A stretch of DNA of 64,000 nucleotides from Lethocerus indicus (taxonomy: Eukaryota; Arthropoda; Insecta; Hemiptera; Belostomatidae): contig JACDQD010000005.1 of NCBI GenBank assembly GCA_019843655.1, positions 28,964,954-29,028,953 on the forward strand. The letters are read 5' to 3'. A model generated the notes under the pieces. It searched no databases. It was given only the letters and a program-made list of their open reading frames with translations, and was not told the DNA's origin. Below, one piece after another: positions 1 through 12,000 of the stretch; position 1 is the stretch's first letter; each line of letters opens with the position of its first letter. The position numbers and the translations under genes were made by a program.

Positions 1-1027
1 CCGAATAAACCACTCATTCCTGCTGGTTTAATTTTTCGCGCCGTTCTCAGGAACCGCCCCGATAAGGGCAGACCGAGGAGAGAGTGATGAACCAGAGCGA
101 TAAACTCGGTCCCAGAGACGGAAAAGCTTTACTTTATTATTTACTCTGCCGGTAAGGCCGTTGTCAAACCCCTCAGGGGGGGACTTGGGACTTAACTTGA
201 GTTAAAGCGGCCACCGGACTACCTCGGCTCGGACATAAAGCAAGTGAGAATGGGACGATCGCCGGCCGGACCCTATTAGAGCCACAGCAGATATCCCACT
301 ATAGAAGAGCGAGCCGGCCAACGGCAGATCCCCTCAATAAGAGGCCGTACAACTCTCTAGAACAAACAGCGGCAGCGAAGGCTTTAATATACTGGCCGTA
401 TTAACGATTCCCCCTGGATAGATCCGACTTGCGCAGGAACCTGACTAATGTGCTGAAGAGAAGTCGAAACCTGTGTGACAGTAGAAGATAGCAAGACTGA
501 TGATATTTCAAACCCTAGTGAAAAATAAGGAAGATAAATGGTATAAACATTTTAGACCGGCCCAACGGGATGACTCACCATCAGTATTTTATATACCAAG
601 AGTAATATAAGTATACCGAGAGTAGAGCTATTTTTTTAGAAACAAATTTCCGATGAATCGATCGGAGGGGAGGGTCGAGATTACCACCAGGGGCCGCGTC
701 TATTCTAATAATATCCCGGTCCAATTCCGTCCAATTATGAGCGGGCGACCGCTTAGGGGAGGCCTCAGGACCGCAAATAACTGCTGGAGTATTGCACAGG
801 GCCGTGCGACCCGGGCGGACCGCAGAGCCGGCCATGGGAACGCGATAAACCCGACTTCTATCCGATCTACATTTAAGGCGCTACAATTATGCTCGCCCCG
901 GCAAACGTGTTATAGGCCGCGCGGCTACTGCCTCTTCCCAGCGGCCGAGAATCTAGGCCGGGGGAGCGGGGGGCGGTTTTGATCGGGACCGTTACCGGGG
1001 CACGGAGAAACGGATCCAGAGAGTAAA

Positions 1028-1046
1028 TCCGATCGTATCGATCGGA
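1028..1046. repeat. short inverted repeat
   Basis: Perfect 8-bp arms TCCGATCG and CGATCGGA are separated by TAT. The element is palindrome-like and could bind a dimeric protein or occur by chance. No gene context supports a function. Confidence 0.4.
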
Positions 1047-2345
1047 ATAGCGGAGCATCGATGCAGTTGAAACGGCAGACGTTCAAAGCGCACTGACAAT
1101 CGGCTTAGACATTTTTGTCGTTCCTGAGACAAAACGTGCCATCGTACACACAGATTCTAAAATTGCGAACAGAATTGGCCCCTTTTCTTTAACAGCGATC
1201 GACCGAGCGAAATGGCGAATAAGAGCCAACTCTTTATACTTATGAAAAAGCATTCATAAGATGTAAAACGGGATGAAAAATATTGCAAAGATTAGCCCCC
1301 CACATCAACAGGATTTATATTCTAACTGAATACGGTATGAAAGGTACGGTTGATAGAAATAAGAAAGTTTGTATTTTTTAAAAATCATCCGATCCCTTTG
1401 GTAAGGCAAGGCGGAAAGGACTAGGGGAGAATCTTGAATAATGCCGAAGGGGTGCGGGGTAGGTGAATTTTTCCTGTACACTTCCAGGAATCTAGGGCCC
1501 TACCGAGGTCCATTGCCGAGGGCCCGGAAGGAGAGGAGGAGAGGGTGGGAGGGAGAGAGAGACAGGACCTAATTCCTTGTCCTGTTGTCGAAAAATAATT
1601 TGTCAAGGTGGTGGGGGGCTTCTACTGCCCCCTTGAGAAACCCGTCGGGGGTGGCCCGTATCCAATCCTGGATTCAATTTGTGTTCCCCGAGCATTGGCG
1701 TGCTACTCTTTCTCCCTGCGTGGTCCCTCCTCCTCCGCCCCCGTCCCCATCCCCCTCATCCACCTCCCAGTGGCGGGTTATCGCCCTCGGGAGACCCGTA
1801 AGGAAATCCAAAGTCCTCCCTCTACTTGAAACTATAATTGTTAATTGAACGCTTCCTATCGATGCGCATACAAATTCTATTACAGAACATATTCCATACT
1901 TATAATTTTATTTCTTATCTATATCAGATTAAAAGTTCGGAGCATAGAATCCGGCGGGAAATTAAAATAACAATATTTCATAAAATATGCAACATAATAT
2001 ATGTAGACATAATACACGTAATGGCATTTATTATAATTATTAGAACTGAATACAATTTCCACCAGTTATGGAAGTCAATTAGTGAAATTTATAAGGTCGA
2101 TTCGTTCGAAATACTTAATTGAATTTAAAATCAAACAAACGTTTAATGATTTAGAAGGAAAATAGTTACAACGTTATCATCCGAATCGAACAAAGCCATA
2201 ACAAAAAAGGTCAGACGGACGGATTTCTTTTTAAAGTTTGAAGCGAGGTCTTAAGTAATCATTTTACTTGGAAATCGGCATAAAAAAAGGAAAACACTTT
2301 TCATTTCCGATTTTACGGGTGGCATTAGCGGAGGGCGGGCAGCCG

Positions 2346-2366
2346 GTGATCGTGTTAAACGATCAC
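2346..2366. repeat. short inverted repeat with nested second pairing
   Basis: Arms GTGATCGT and ACGATCAC are perfect complements around the 5-nt spacer GTTAA. The overlapping pair GATCGTG (2348-2354) and CACGATC (2364-2370) offers an alternative pairing. The layout resembles a binding site for a dimeric factor, but no factor can be named. Confidence 0.4.
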
Positions 2367-4396
2367 GATCCCGTGGGTGGGACACGCGTCCAAATTAGGC
2401 TCGGAGCAAACGTCCGAGAAAATGAATTCAAATTAAATCGAATTTTTAATGCAAACCCCGGGGGGAAGAGTTACAGTTTCCCTCGGCGGGGCCGGCCCAA
2501 CAATGCTCCCTACACAAGGATTTGTATTTGACGATGTACGGGGGAAAAAAAGGGAGAAGAGAGCTCGAATCGAATTTAGTCCGGCCGAGACAGGTAAAAT
2601 AAATTCCGGCCGGTGAATTACATTAAAGTGTAGTTCTTTATACTAAACATACATAATTTAAGGCCTAGTTCGGATTACGAAACGTTTTAATGTCGAATCT
2701 AAATTCAATCCAAGTAACGGATAGTAAGGAATACTAACGGTGTTGTTCTAGCCCTGTGCTCGTAGAACATGAACATCCTAAGCTAGACAGGTTTGAAACC
2801 TTTAATATATCACCGGTAACAGACAGAAATCGTGATGAAAATATGCATCATCGACAGGCGACATATTTACCTCACTATTTTATCGCAGTGATTCTACCGT
2901 CGTTAACCGGGCTATAGAACGAGCAGGAGGGGTGGTATCCGAAAATCTCCATTACGCCCAAACAAATCTGTGATTATATATCTAAAACCTATACCTGAAA
3001 GTGTCCCAATGTTCAACCTGGCCGTTATTGGTCATTCATCCCACCTGGTTTGCAGGAAAAATTAGAAAAGGGGGCTTTGGAAGAAACAGTTAGGAGGGGT
3101 GCGGGTGGGTGGCGGAAGAGAGCAGTTTGTCAAAAGGTGCTAAAACAGAGTTGTGAGGGGGCGGCAGGTGTCGGGGGCCCCCACACTCAGGTAGGCCGAC
3201 CGACCTCCACTTTCAAACAAAACGCGCCCCCCTGTCGTTACTTCCAGCCCTCCTCCACTACCTAATATTCTCTTTCAACCCTCCCTAGACACCATCAACC
3301 GACGAAGAGCACCGCCCGGAGGCCTCTCTGCCTCTATCCTTTCCTCGCCCGTCTTCAGCGAGACGCGCCGGATCCTGCCGAAAACAGGCCTCCGGCGTCG
3401 GAAAAACTTCGGTCCAACCCAAGCCGGGAATTAAAAACAGTTCTGTTCCACCGCCTGTCGTTGTACATTCAGCGGCCGCCCGAGCGATACGCCGGGGCCG
3501 CCATATTGCCCCAATGGCCGACTCCGTTCGCAAGCCGTCTGCTTACTAAATAGTCGCATTTCTCCGGTTTCGAAGCGCAATATATAAAACGAGAGCCGTG
3601 AAGTGACTCGACCGAGCATTAACAATACAGTTTTGAAATATTTGTCGACCATATTTATTACTTAGTTTCGGCCGTTTATGACACACTTTTCTATCCGATT
3701 TTAGTAATATAACGTCAATAACGTTTGTAGTCGGTTAGGAACTGGGAATGCCGTAAGACGAGAGAGACCCAATCTGAACTGAAGATGTAATTTATTGCGT
3801 CAACTACGGATGCGATTAACTGGCGGACAGATACGTCGTTTTCGTCCCGGTGGATCGTCACACGGTAATACTGGGGGAGAAACTGTACGCCCGCTTTCCC
3901 TACCCAATACGATTTACTCCCCTTGTTAGCGACGCTGCTCCGGGTAATACGATAGCCGGGTTCCCATCGGATCAACGGAAATAGCCACCGATTCATTACG
4001 CCAGAATTTCCAGAGAGCCCAGCAGTGGAGTGCAGTTTAAAACTGTTTATTTGTAATGAATACTGGTTATAATTAATTACGCACAATTTTGTGTTCGCAG
4101 ACACTAAGCTTATATTAATTGTGTGCGAGAGGATGCCATCGCGACATTCTCAACTTTTTAAGTTTTCCGTCATATCGTATCTCTGAATCATGTGAACTGG
4201 TGTTTCTAACTAATAACATATTTCCAGAAAATACTTAAAATTTATTTAAGCGTTTTTTCAAAGTTAGGCAGTCTGTCGTCATGTTTAAATATATCCGCTA
4301 CTATGTATACGAACAGAGGGTATTAACAGGCCCGCATATTATGATAATTCTAATATGAGCGTTATGCAGAAAGTTACGAAAGATGCCCAAACAGCG

Positions 4397-4430
4397 TCAA
4401 CATTCCCGGGTACAACCGGGAAACTGTTGA
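4397..4430 (+). other. 13-bp hairpin with a 2-nt bulge
   Basis: TCAACATTCCCGG (4397-4409) pairs with CCGGGAA (4416-4422) and TGTTGA (4425-4430), leaving a 6-nt loop and a 2-nt bulge (AC, 4423-4424). The 12-bp palindrome TTCTCGCGAGAA follows at about 4452. The hairpin is too short for a typical microRNA precursor. It could be a structured DNA or RNA element, or chance. Confidence 0.4.
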
Positions 4431-5227
4431 GGCGTCGGAAATTCGCCATTTTCTCGCGAGAAGACGCGAAAAGAATTAATCTCGGAATGGAGGAGAGGAA
4501 AACTGGTGAAGAGCGGAGCTGGGGAGCAGTTAGCGGCGCCGGGACATCTGCATAATTGTCCGAGTCGGACGTCGGATCAGGGCCCAACGACCGGACGGGG
4601 CATATAATGAAGGAATAATTCATAAATCCCCATCACGATACGGGCTCGGCCTCTCACAGCTCACGCTCTAAATCGCCCCGGGGTGTCGGAGAAAGGTCGA
4701 GCCAAATAGAGGACTCCTATAAATTGTATTCTAATTCTAATGGCTCATTGATAAACGCGGAAACGAAGAGAACCGGCCGTGAACCGAGAATTATGGAACC
4801 CGAGAAGATGCGTCCAGAAGGTCGGCCGTCCATTACGCTCTCTGTCTCTGGCTTTTGGGAACTCGGTTTTTTTTAAATGTCGACAGAACGGATTTCATTT
4901 TTACCCGATATTACCGAGAACATTTAAAAAGGCCACCGCGTAATTACAGATCTTCGATTCGAGATTAGATCGGTTATTCAGCCGGAGGAAATTGTCAGGG
5001 CAGTTTTCTTAAGTCCGCCGGATTGGTGCGCAGGTTTCAGCGGTCGGCTCTGCGGTCGGACCGTCCGAGCAGAAAAAAAGGATTCATTTTAATAGTTCCA
5101 GAAAGGGACTAGAACCAGATAGAAGGACAGGGAATGATAGCGGGCGGGCGGGAGGGGCAAGCGAGCGAGAAGTTTTTTCTTCTTATTGCTGTCTGCATAA
5201 TTAAAACCGGGTGGCATACCTGTCCCG

Positions 5228-5257
5228 CTCTCTCTCTCCCTCCTTCCCTCCCTCCCT

Positions 5258-5336
<79 letters not shown>

Positions 5337-5350
5337 TCTCTCTCTCTCTC
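5228..5350. repeat. (CT)n microsatellite with CCCT variants
   Basis: This is about 120 bp of CT dinucleotide, interrupted near its start by a (CCCT/CCTC)n block (5238-5264) and later by single CCC interruptions. It creates long apparent Ser-Leu or Arg-Glu frames on the two strands, which are artefacts. In insects, GA/CT tracts are known binding substrates of GAGA-type zinc-finger factors. Whether this one is used is unknown. Confidence 0.97.
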
Positions 5351-5648
5351 TTTCGGGCTCACAACTTGTTCCACTAATGAGCGACATTCCAAAACACAAA
5401 AGGACTCCGGAGGATCCACCTCCGGGGGGACCCGGGCCGGCGGACCCACCCGCCCCGACCCGAATACTCAGAATGCCCGTACAGCGCTTTCTGCGCCAAC
5501 GTTTTAATTTTACAAACCCGATCTTCCCGGGGCCGACGACGGCACGCGTGGAAAAGATCCGATGAACGCGATACGAACGGAGAGAACCGGCCAACTGACA
5601 CCGTAGGCATCCCGGTACCTTCTCCTGTTTTACTCGTGTGCGTTTCCT

Positions 5649-5668
5649 AACGAATTTTTAAATTCGTT
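5649..5668. repeat. 20-bp AT-rich inverted repeat
   Basis: AACGAATTT and AAATTCGTT are perfect complements with a 2-nt centre. It may be a dimeric binding site or a chance palindrome. No neighbouring gene helps to choose. Confidence 0.45.
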
Positions 5669-7318
5669 CTTTTATTTATAAACATAGCGGAAATTGACTA
5701 GGGAAATTGAATCTCGGTGTTACGTTATTTTACAAATTCCAATACCGTTAAAATCGGCAACACTTCCACCTGGTTTAAGAGCGGAAGTCGGATATTTCCA
5801 GAAGATGCCTAATACCTTACTCGGCGGCTCAGGTTCGGCAATAAAATAAAGTAGGAAAGAGCTGATTCAGGTAGCAGTCCAAGTCCGATTGTGCCCTGAG
5901 ACGCACATTTATTACTTCCCGGAGGTATAATTGCCCCCCTCCGCCCCCATCGACCAACAGGGTGCAAAGAGAGCGACTATAGAGGCCCTATTTTTTTAAG
6001 CCCCGGCAACAAGGAGACGGGCCCTGGAAAAAAGTAGGGGCCGTTCAGGTAGCAACAGATGTGCAAATAACGCGCCCGCCCACTCCGACAATTATATGCG
6101 GAGCACGAACACCGTCCCTCCCCCAAACCCTCCGGGCGGATAGGCCGCCCCCATAGCTAGGTCTTCACTACCCGCACCGCGAAGCGTCACAAAACAGCGC
6201 GATTAGTAAGTGTCGAAGCGCATTCCGAGCTTCGATGGGCTAATTGCCGTCTGCCGGTTTAACCGAACGCCGGGGTGTAACCGAGCGGACCGAGGCGAAG
6301 ATTCGAATCGCTGTTAAGGTCCCGTCGAGAATCCGGTCTCAAAAAGGCCGGTGATTTTCCTCGCGCTCTGGCCAGAGATAGTTTCTAGTAATAGAGCGGC
6401 GCGCATAGCCGAGTTTTTATTAGCTCCTCTTCAGACCACTTCCTCCCGAACGACGACGAACGTCCGACCGCAAGGAGATTGGCCGCCTCGGTGACTGGGC
6501 CGCGGCCTACCAAACCCGCTCCCCCCGCATTCTCACCTCCTTTCTAATTCGATTATTCAGTCTCGTAAATCTTGCGTGGGACAGACTCGTCCGCTCATCC
6601 GATACACGACCCGGATGATATAATTGCGAGCGCGGCATAAAACCAGTCGGGGGGTGGGGGGGGGTGTAGGGGACGCTCGGTCCCGATAAATAAATTTTAT
6701 TACGCTGACTGGAAGACGGCGGCCAAATGAACAAACATAAACTGTTTTTACAACCGGAATACTTAAAAACACGGGCGGCCGTATCGGAACGGGCCGGCGT
6801 CGAGCGCGTTCGCCGCGACTGAAATATCTTCATTAACTCTATTTTTTAGAGCGTATTTTCAGCGCCCCTAGACTGTGTTATTTTACAATCGGGACTAGTT
6901 GACGACGTCGTAAACTTCCTTCGAACGTCCTGTAAATCTTATTACGAAGTAATCTGACGTTTTATTCGCGGAGTTTAGGCGCGGTTGTTGTAAGTGGTAA
7001 AAGATATACGTCAAAAATTAAGTTTACAGCTTCGCTCCGGATCCAATTTACATTTAACACGTCCCTCGAAATTATAAATTAGTTTCCAACGTATCGGTCA
7101 CCCCGATTGCCGAGTACATTACTTTTAGCTTACCTTTAAAGTCGATAATTTAAATAAGAATTCAAAACTCATTTGCGAGTGGAGCGGGAGAAAGTCGAGA
7201 AATATACGATTTCCAACTGAAACCTGACTTATATAGATTAAAGCACACACGCGAAATCGGTCACTGCGATGTAGACATCTCGAAGAAAATGTTTATTATT
7301 TATAATTGTTTTTAGACC

Positions 7319-7353
7319 TGAAAACTGCTGAAACGTTCTTTAAGCAGTTTTCA
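7319..7353 (+). other. stable 11-bp perfect hairpin
   Basis: TGAAAACTGCT (7319-7329) is perfectly complementary to AGCAGTTTTCA (7343-7353). Inside the 13-nt loop, AAA can pair with TTT across a G/A mismatch, giving 14 bp around a 5-nt loop. The stem does not extend outward and is short for a microRNA precursor. The histone 3' stem-loop consensus is absent. Function unknown. Confidence 0.45.
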
Positions 7354-8369
7354 TTCCTAGACAGCTCTAACCCTATTAGAAAACTGTAGCATAAAGCTCA
7401 CGGTTCATAAAAATTAATGACCCGCGGTTTTCCACGTGACCGTGCAACCGTTACGGAGTCGAAGAAACGCAAATTGAATTTATTGTCTTCGATTCAATGA
7501 TTGTTTCGAAAAACTCAATTTAATTAAAGCCGTTATCTAATATTGGTACTTATGTAAAGCGGTAAATTGTGCCGCATTACGTCCCACAACCTACTGGAAT
7601 ACCGCAAGAATTTGGAATGCCCAAAGTAAAATTAAGTAATAGAATTACATTTCTTCTGCAGTATTAGATAAGTGATAGATCACTGAACGTAGTTTTTTCC
7701 AATTTTGTAACCTGAATGTTGTAAAATTGTAGCCCACACTTTTTTTTCTTTCAACGCGCCTACAAACAAGATATCTGTGGTAGAACTTGTTCCTACGGAA
7801 TTCATAATACGTCGCTATTCCTTAATAATAATGCGTTTAGTCCATAAGTTTCCATATTCGTGTCCCCAGCAATAATTATATTTTTCTCAAGTGTAAGTTG
7901 ATTCGGCGAGTCTTTACAAAATTCTTTATAAAAAATATTTTCATATAGGAAATGAATTGATGTAATTGAAATGTAACAGCGGAAAGCTAGACCCAAAATT
8001 CAAAAACGCAACAGGAATTCGAATGTTCATGGCCCAAATGAGAATACTGATGCATCGAACACAAAATACGGTAGAAACTACCTGAAACGCTTTATGAAAC
8101 GGAACGGAGCCATTTTTATTCGTTTTATCGGCCAATAAAGAAATAATATCGTTCTTGCGATCGATAAGGAGCCAATAATGTTCCCGACTGAATATATACC
8201 GTGGAAGGTTAAGGAACGAGGGAACGGCCGTTTAAAAATCGCGTTCCAGGGTAGAGAAGGGGCAATTTAGAGGGTGGCCTTAGTAGGTCCGGTAGGTAAA
8301 TGACCAGTGAACAGCCTCCGCTCAATGGGGCTCCGGATTAACGATTCACCCTCGCCCCTCCGGCCGTCC

Positions 8370-8395
8370 CCCTCTCTCTCTCTCTTCTCTCTCTC
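8370..8395. repeat. short (CT)n tract
   Basis: CT dinucleotides are broken once by TT. Part of the series of GA/CT tracts in the window. Confidence 0.85.
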
Positions 8396-9047
8396 ACTAC
8401 CTTCTCCTCACATTTTCTTAGCCCCGGCATTCTAAAGCTCGCTCTCTTTCCTCGACCCGGGGTTATCGATGGGACGCTACGGCCCATTGTCGAACCCGGG
8501 ACCCCTCCCCGGCTAATAGCTTTCTCACGGATTCCGCCGATTCGGAAATCCGACGTTATTCCCGAGGGTGAGAAGACCCTGGCCCATTGTGGGGCGCAAT
8601 TAATTCTGTCAGTTTACGCAGTAATTTTTTACACTAAACTACGGACGGTAGGATTCCCAGGGGTGGTGTGGAACGTGGGGAATAATTTCGGGGGATCGAT
8701 GACTCTGCGAAATATTTTAAAAGGAAATATTTCATATTAATTATAAATGTCCCCCCGCTCTCAACGGTTTCTGAGAAAAATCAATCTCGGGAACGCGCGA
8801 AGGGTTCCTTTTTTCACACGACTGTCGGTTAGCCCTTGGGCAGGGCCATCACTTCTCTCGACAAATATTGAGACGACCGTCCCACCCTCGTCCGCCCCCG
8901 CCAATTGATAACCCGGTTTGGGGCCGGGGGCCCCCTCCCGTGAAGATATTTACAGAAAACCCGGCGGGTGGTGGGCCGGGAAAAAGGTACCTGGACCTCA
9001 AGGAGGAAAAGGGACACGGGTCGTTAATTCGGTCGCCATTCAAAACC

Positions 9048-9094
9048 GAGAGAGAGAGAGAGAGAGGGCGGGAGGGAGGGAGGGAGGGAGGGAG
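9048..9094. repeat. (GA)n followed by (GGGA)n
   Basis: About 19 bp of GA are followed, after GGGCG, by about six GGGA units. This compound purine tract mirrors the CT/CCCT mix at 5.2 kb in the opposite orientation. Confidence 0.95.
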
Positions 9095-12000
9095 ACCACT
9101 GGCGGAGAGAGGACAAAGCAGCCGGTACCGGCCCTCATTGTGGCTCTTGGCCAATTACTGACACGACACTCCGCAACAAATATATAGAAAGACCCCTACC
9201 GAATGTTTATCCGCTAAACGGTCATCCAGCATCCACCAACTTTGGAATCACAGTAGCCGCCTTACGTGTTTGAAACTCGTCCGAATTTCAATTAGCGTCC
9301 ACCAGGCCGTTTTTTAGAGGCCGCAAATTACGGAAGGGAAAATTACAGCGCCACCGACAGTACGACTCGATGGTACGACCCGTTAATTAAATGCAAATCG
9401 TAGTCGAAAAGAGGAATTTCCAGAGTCGCCTGTGCCAATTTACGATTGGGCGAATAAATTCTCTCGCCCGAGCCGCAATCTCGCGCGGGCCGGTGTCGCC
9501 GCTGTAAGCTGGATATCCAGAAAATATCGGTGGAAAAACTGCTCGGAGCTGAACGGGATACGATTTTTTTTTATTTCCTATTAATTGATATTCCGATACG
9601 GCCCGATACGCGATAAACGGTCCAAGCCCAGAAAGGCGAGGCGGGCCTTCTACAATTTGTAGCCCTTAATTCGCGAACCTCTCCATCTCTCTCTCTCTCT
9701 CTTTCACTCGCTCACCGGCTATTAATCGTGGCTTTTTAAGCGCGTCACCGTATCCTATAAATACGGCTCTTAAAGTCCCTTCAGAGTGCTCCTTACCCAC
9801 CGATCAATGTTCCGGCCCCAAGGTGATATGCAAAACAGGCGCACAAGAGGAAAAAAACCCCGCAGTTGGGGTAAAAAAAGAAACGCGGCAATTATTATAA
9901 TTCCATAATCCTTTCTCGGCTGCGCCCCGGGCCGTCTCCGGCACTCATATGACTAATTTTTGAATCACCGCGACTGAAATTCCATTAACGGTACGTCACT
10001 CCCCCCGCCCGACTTGTATTATCTGAATCCGGACGGGATCGCTTCGGCAGAGGTGAGGCATCGTTCAGGAAAGGGGCAAGAAACGGCCCGGACAAGGGGC
10101 GGGGGGCAGCGTGGTCGGAGTTTTCCTATCTTTATTACAGACTCGACATGTACCTTAATGTACGCCCGGCTCCATCAAATACGGGTATCTCTCCGCGTAT
10201 AATTTTATTGCTTAACGTTAGACTGTAACGGCGCGTGGGGTATCGTCCCGCGCGACGCAATTTTCGTCGCATTAGAACGGCCCCGCGACTATTACTGTTA
10301 CGGTGGTTTTGTTGTTTCGGTTTCTTCATTTTCTACATTTTCTTTCTCCCCCACCTTTTTTATTAATAATGATCAGTGGTTACACAACGCAAAACTGCGA
10401 AATAGTATTTTGTCCGTTTGCGGCCAAATTGATCACTTTACAAAGAAGAAAAACTTGCGGTCATGATTTGGTAATTTGATTAACCCGCTCCAAAGGAATT
10501 CCGTAACATTAATTCAATTGTTGATAGTATATATAAGGAATACGCGTGTAAAAAACGAGTCGCTCGTGCTAGTCCGGCCGATGATGTCGATTAAAAATTC
10601 AAAATCCGCACCGTTGAATAATTACGAGGCCTATCGCGAACGGTGAAAGTCGCGTAGGTTTTTCAATAAAAACAGTTTTCGTAGCCGGGCGTTAATGTCG
10701 GCCGTGGAGTACATTGTTCGAAACGCCCACGTTCTCGATCCCTCCCCGCAGATCGCTATCTCAAATCACGATCATTAAATAAGGGGGGTCGTGAACATCT
10801 GAAGCTTAAATATCGAGGGAGGGAGGGAAATTAAACAAAACGCCGGGCCCCTAAAACAATGGTAAATTGATTCCGTATCACCGGCCCCCTAAGCGGAACC
10901 CTCCGGGCGGGGGTTTAACCCTGTAGTGTAATTGTCGGAATTTAATCGGGGAATATAACAGATAACAATGAAAAAACCGGCGGAACGCCAATTTTCCTTC
11001 GCGCCCGAGATAATATTAATCGAAGAAATAAAGATTCCAAACGAGATTTGCCGGTGGTTCCTCGCTAATTGGTTCCGTTCTCGAATTAACCGGGCGAACC
11101 GGTAATTACCGGACGGGACGACCGGGAAAAATATAACGAAAATTTAAAGATAAGCCCCGTGTGCAGTACAATGCAATCGTCTCGACCATCAATCATAGCA
11201 GTCGTTCGGCAAAAATGTTATTGCTTTGGATACCATCTAAAATAGTGGATTTCGTTGCAGTAAGGCAATCATTTTCAAGTGGGTCGTCGATAAAGTTCGT
11301 AATGTAAATTAACAGTTACAACTATGGTCAGTGAAACGATTGTAAACCATTAACATCTGTTGTTTAAGTTTGTATTACATCGATCATCAAAATGTATTTA
11401 TTAATGACTAATGATTTATTTATAATTTATTTTATTGTTTGACTCGAATGAAATAATAAAAACTGAAGGGAAGGGTCTCGCCTGTAGAAAGAGGTGTGGA
11501 GGAAAATTATTCCTGGATAATAGCCCGGCAACGTGTAGATAAAGATAAGGTGAGCGATGTTGGAAAAAAAAGCCTATCCTTTTAAAATAATCGATACACC
11601 GTGGGGGATTAATGGTACTGGCGCAGGAGGGTCCACAATGGAGGAGAAGGAAACGGGACGAGGGACTGAAAAAATTGAAAAATAATTCAGGTAGCTATGA
11701 AGACATTGTTGTTTCAGCCATAGCCCGTCTCGTCTCATTCAGCCCGTAATGCCTACTCTCTCTCTCTTTCTCTCTTCATCTCCTTTCCTTCGCTCGGCTT
11801 TTCTCAGACATCTTCCATTGACCCTCCTCCATTTCTCCTCTATCCGCTCCCGAACCGTACCTCTTGCCGTTAGTCGTGAAAACGGTCCTTTTTTCACAAA
11901 AGAGCTCGATCAGTCATTTCGGTGATTTTCGTGACAAAACTGTTCAAATTCAAAAGGGCGTTGTGCCCGGGCTCGACGCGACTGTCCGGACAAGATTAAT

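Larger units (their letters stand above)
1..5227. other. gene-less unique sequence
   Basis: No recognisable gene is seen here. All open frames are short and lack known motifs. The sequence alternates GC-rich, CpG-rich patches (for example about 650-1060 and 3100-3540) with AT-rich ones (about 1840-2140 and 4190-4340). It holds several short inverted repeats: 1028-1046 (TCCGATCG, 3-nt spacer, CGATCGGA), 2346-2366, and the hairpin at 4397-4430 listed separately. I see no repeat family or RNA gene. It could be intergenic or intronic. Confidence 0.6.
5355..9047. other. gene-less unique sequence
   Basis: No gene is recognised. About 5390-6840 is GC-rich with many C runs. About 6840-8200 is AT-richer, with many TAAT/ATTA cores. 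Structures seen are a 9-bp-arm inverted repeat at 5649-5668, the 7-bp hairpin TCGAAGC/GCTTCGA at 6213-6235 and a strong hairpin at 7319-7353. A small CT tract lies at 8370-8395. Confidence 0.6.

Noticed and set aside
3715..4104. 129-codon minus-strand frame with fairly balanced residues
   Set aside because: It opens with GTG, its first ATG lies well inside, and no domain is recognised. A coding exon cannot be excluded but is not supported.
5884..5905. CCCTGAGAC seed resembling miR-125
   Set aside because: No hairpin partner is found nearby and the rest of the mature sequence does not match.
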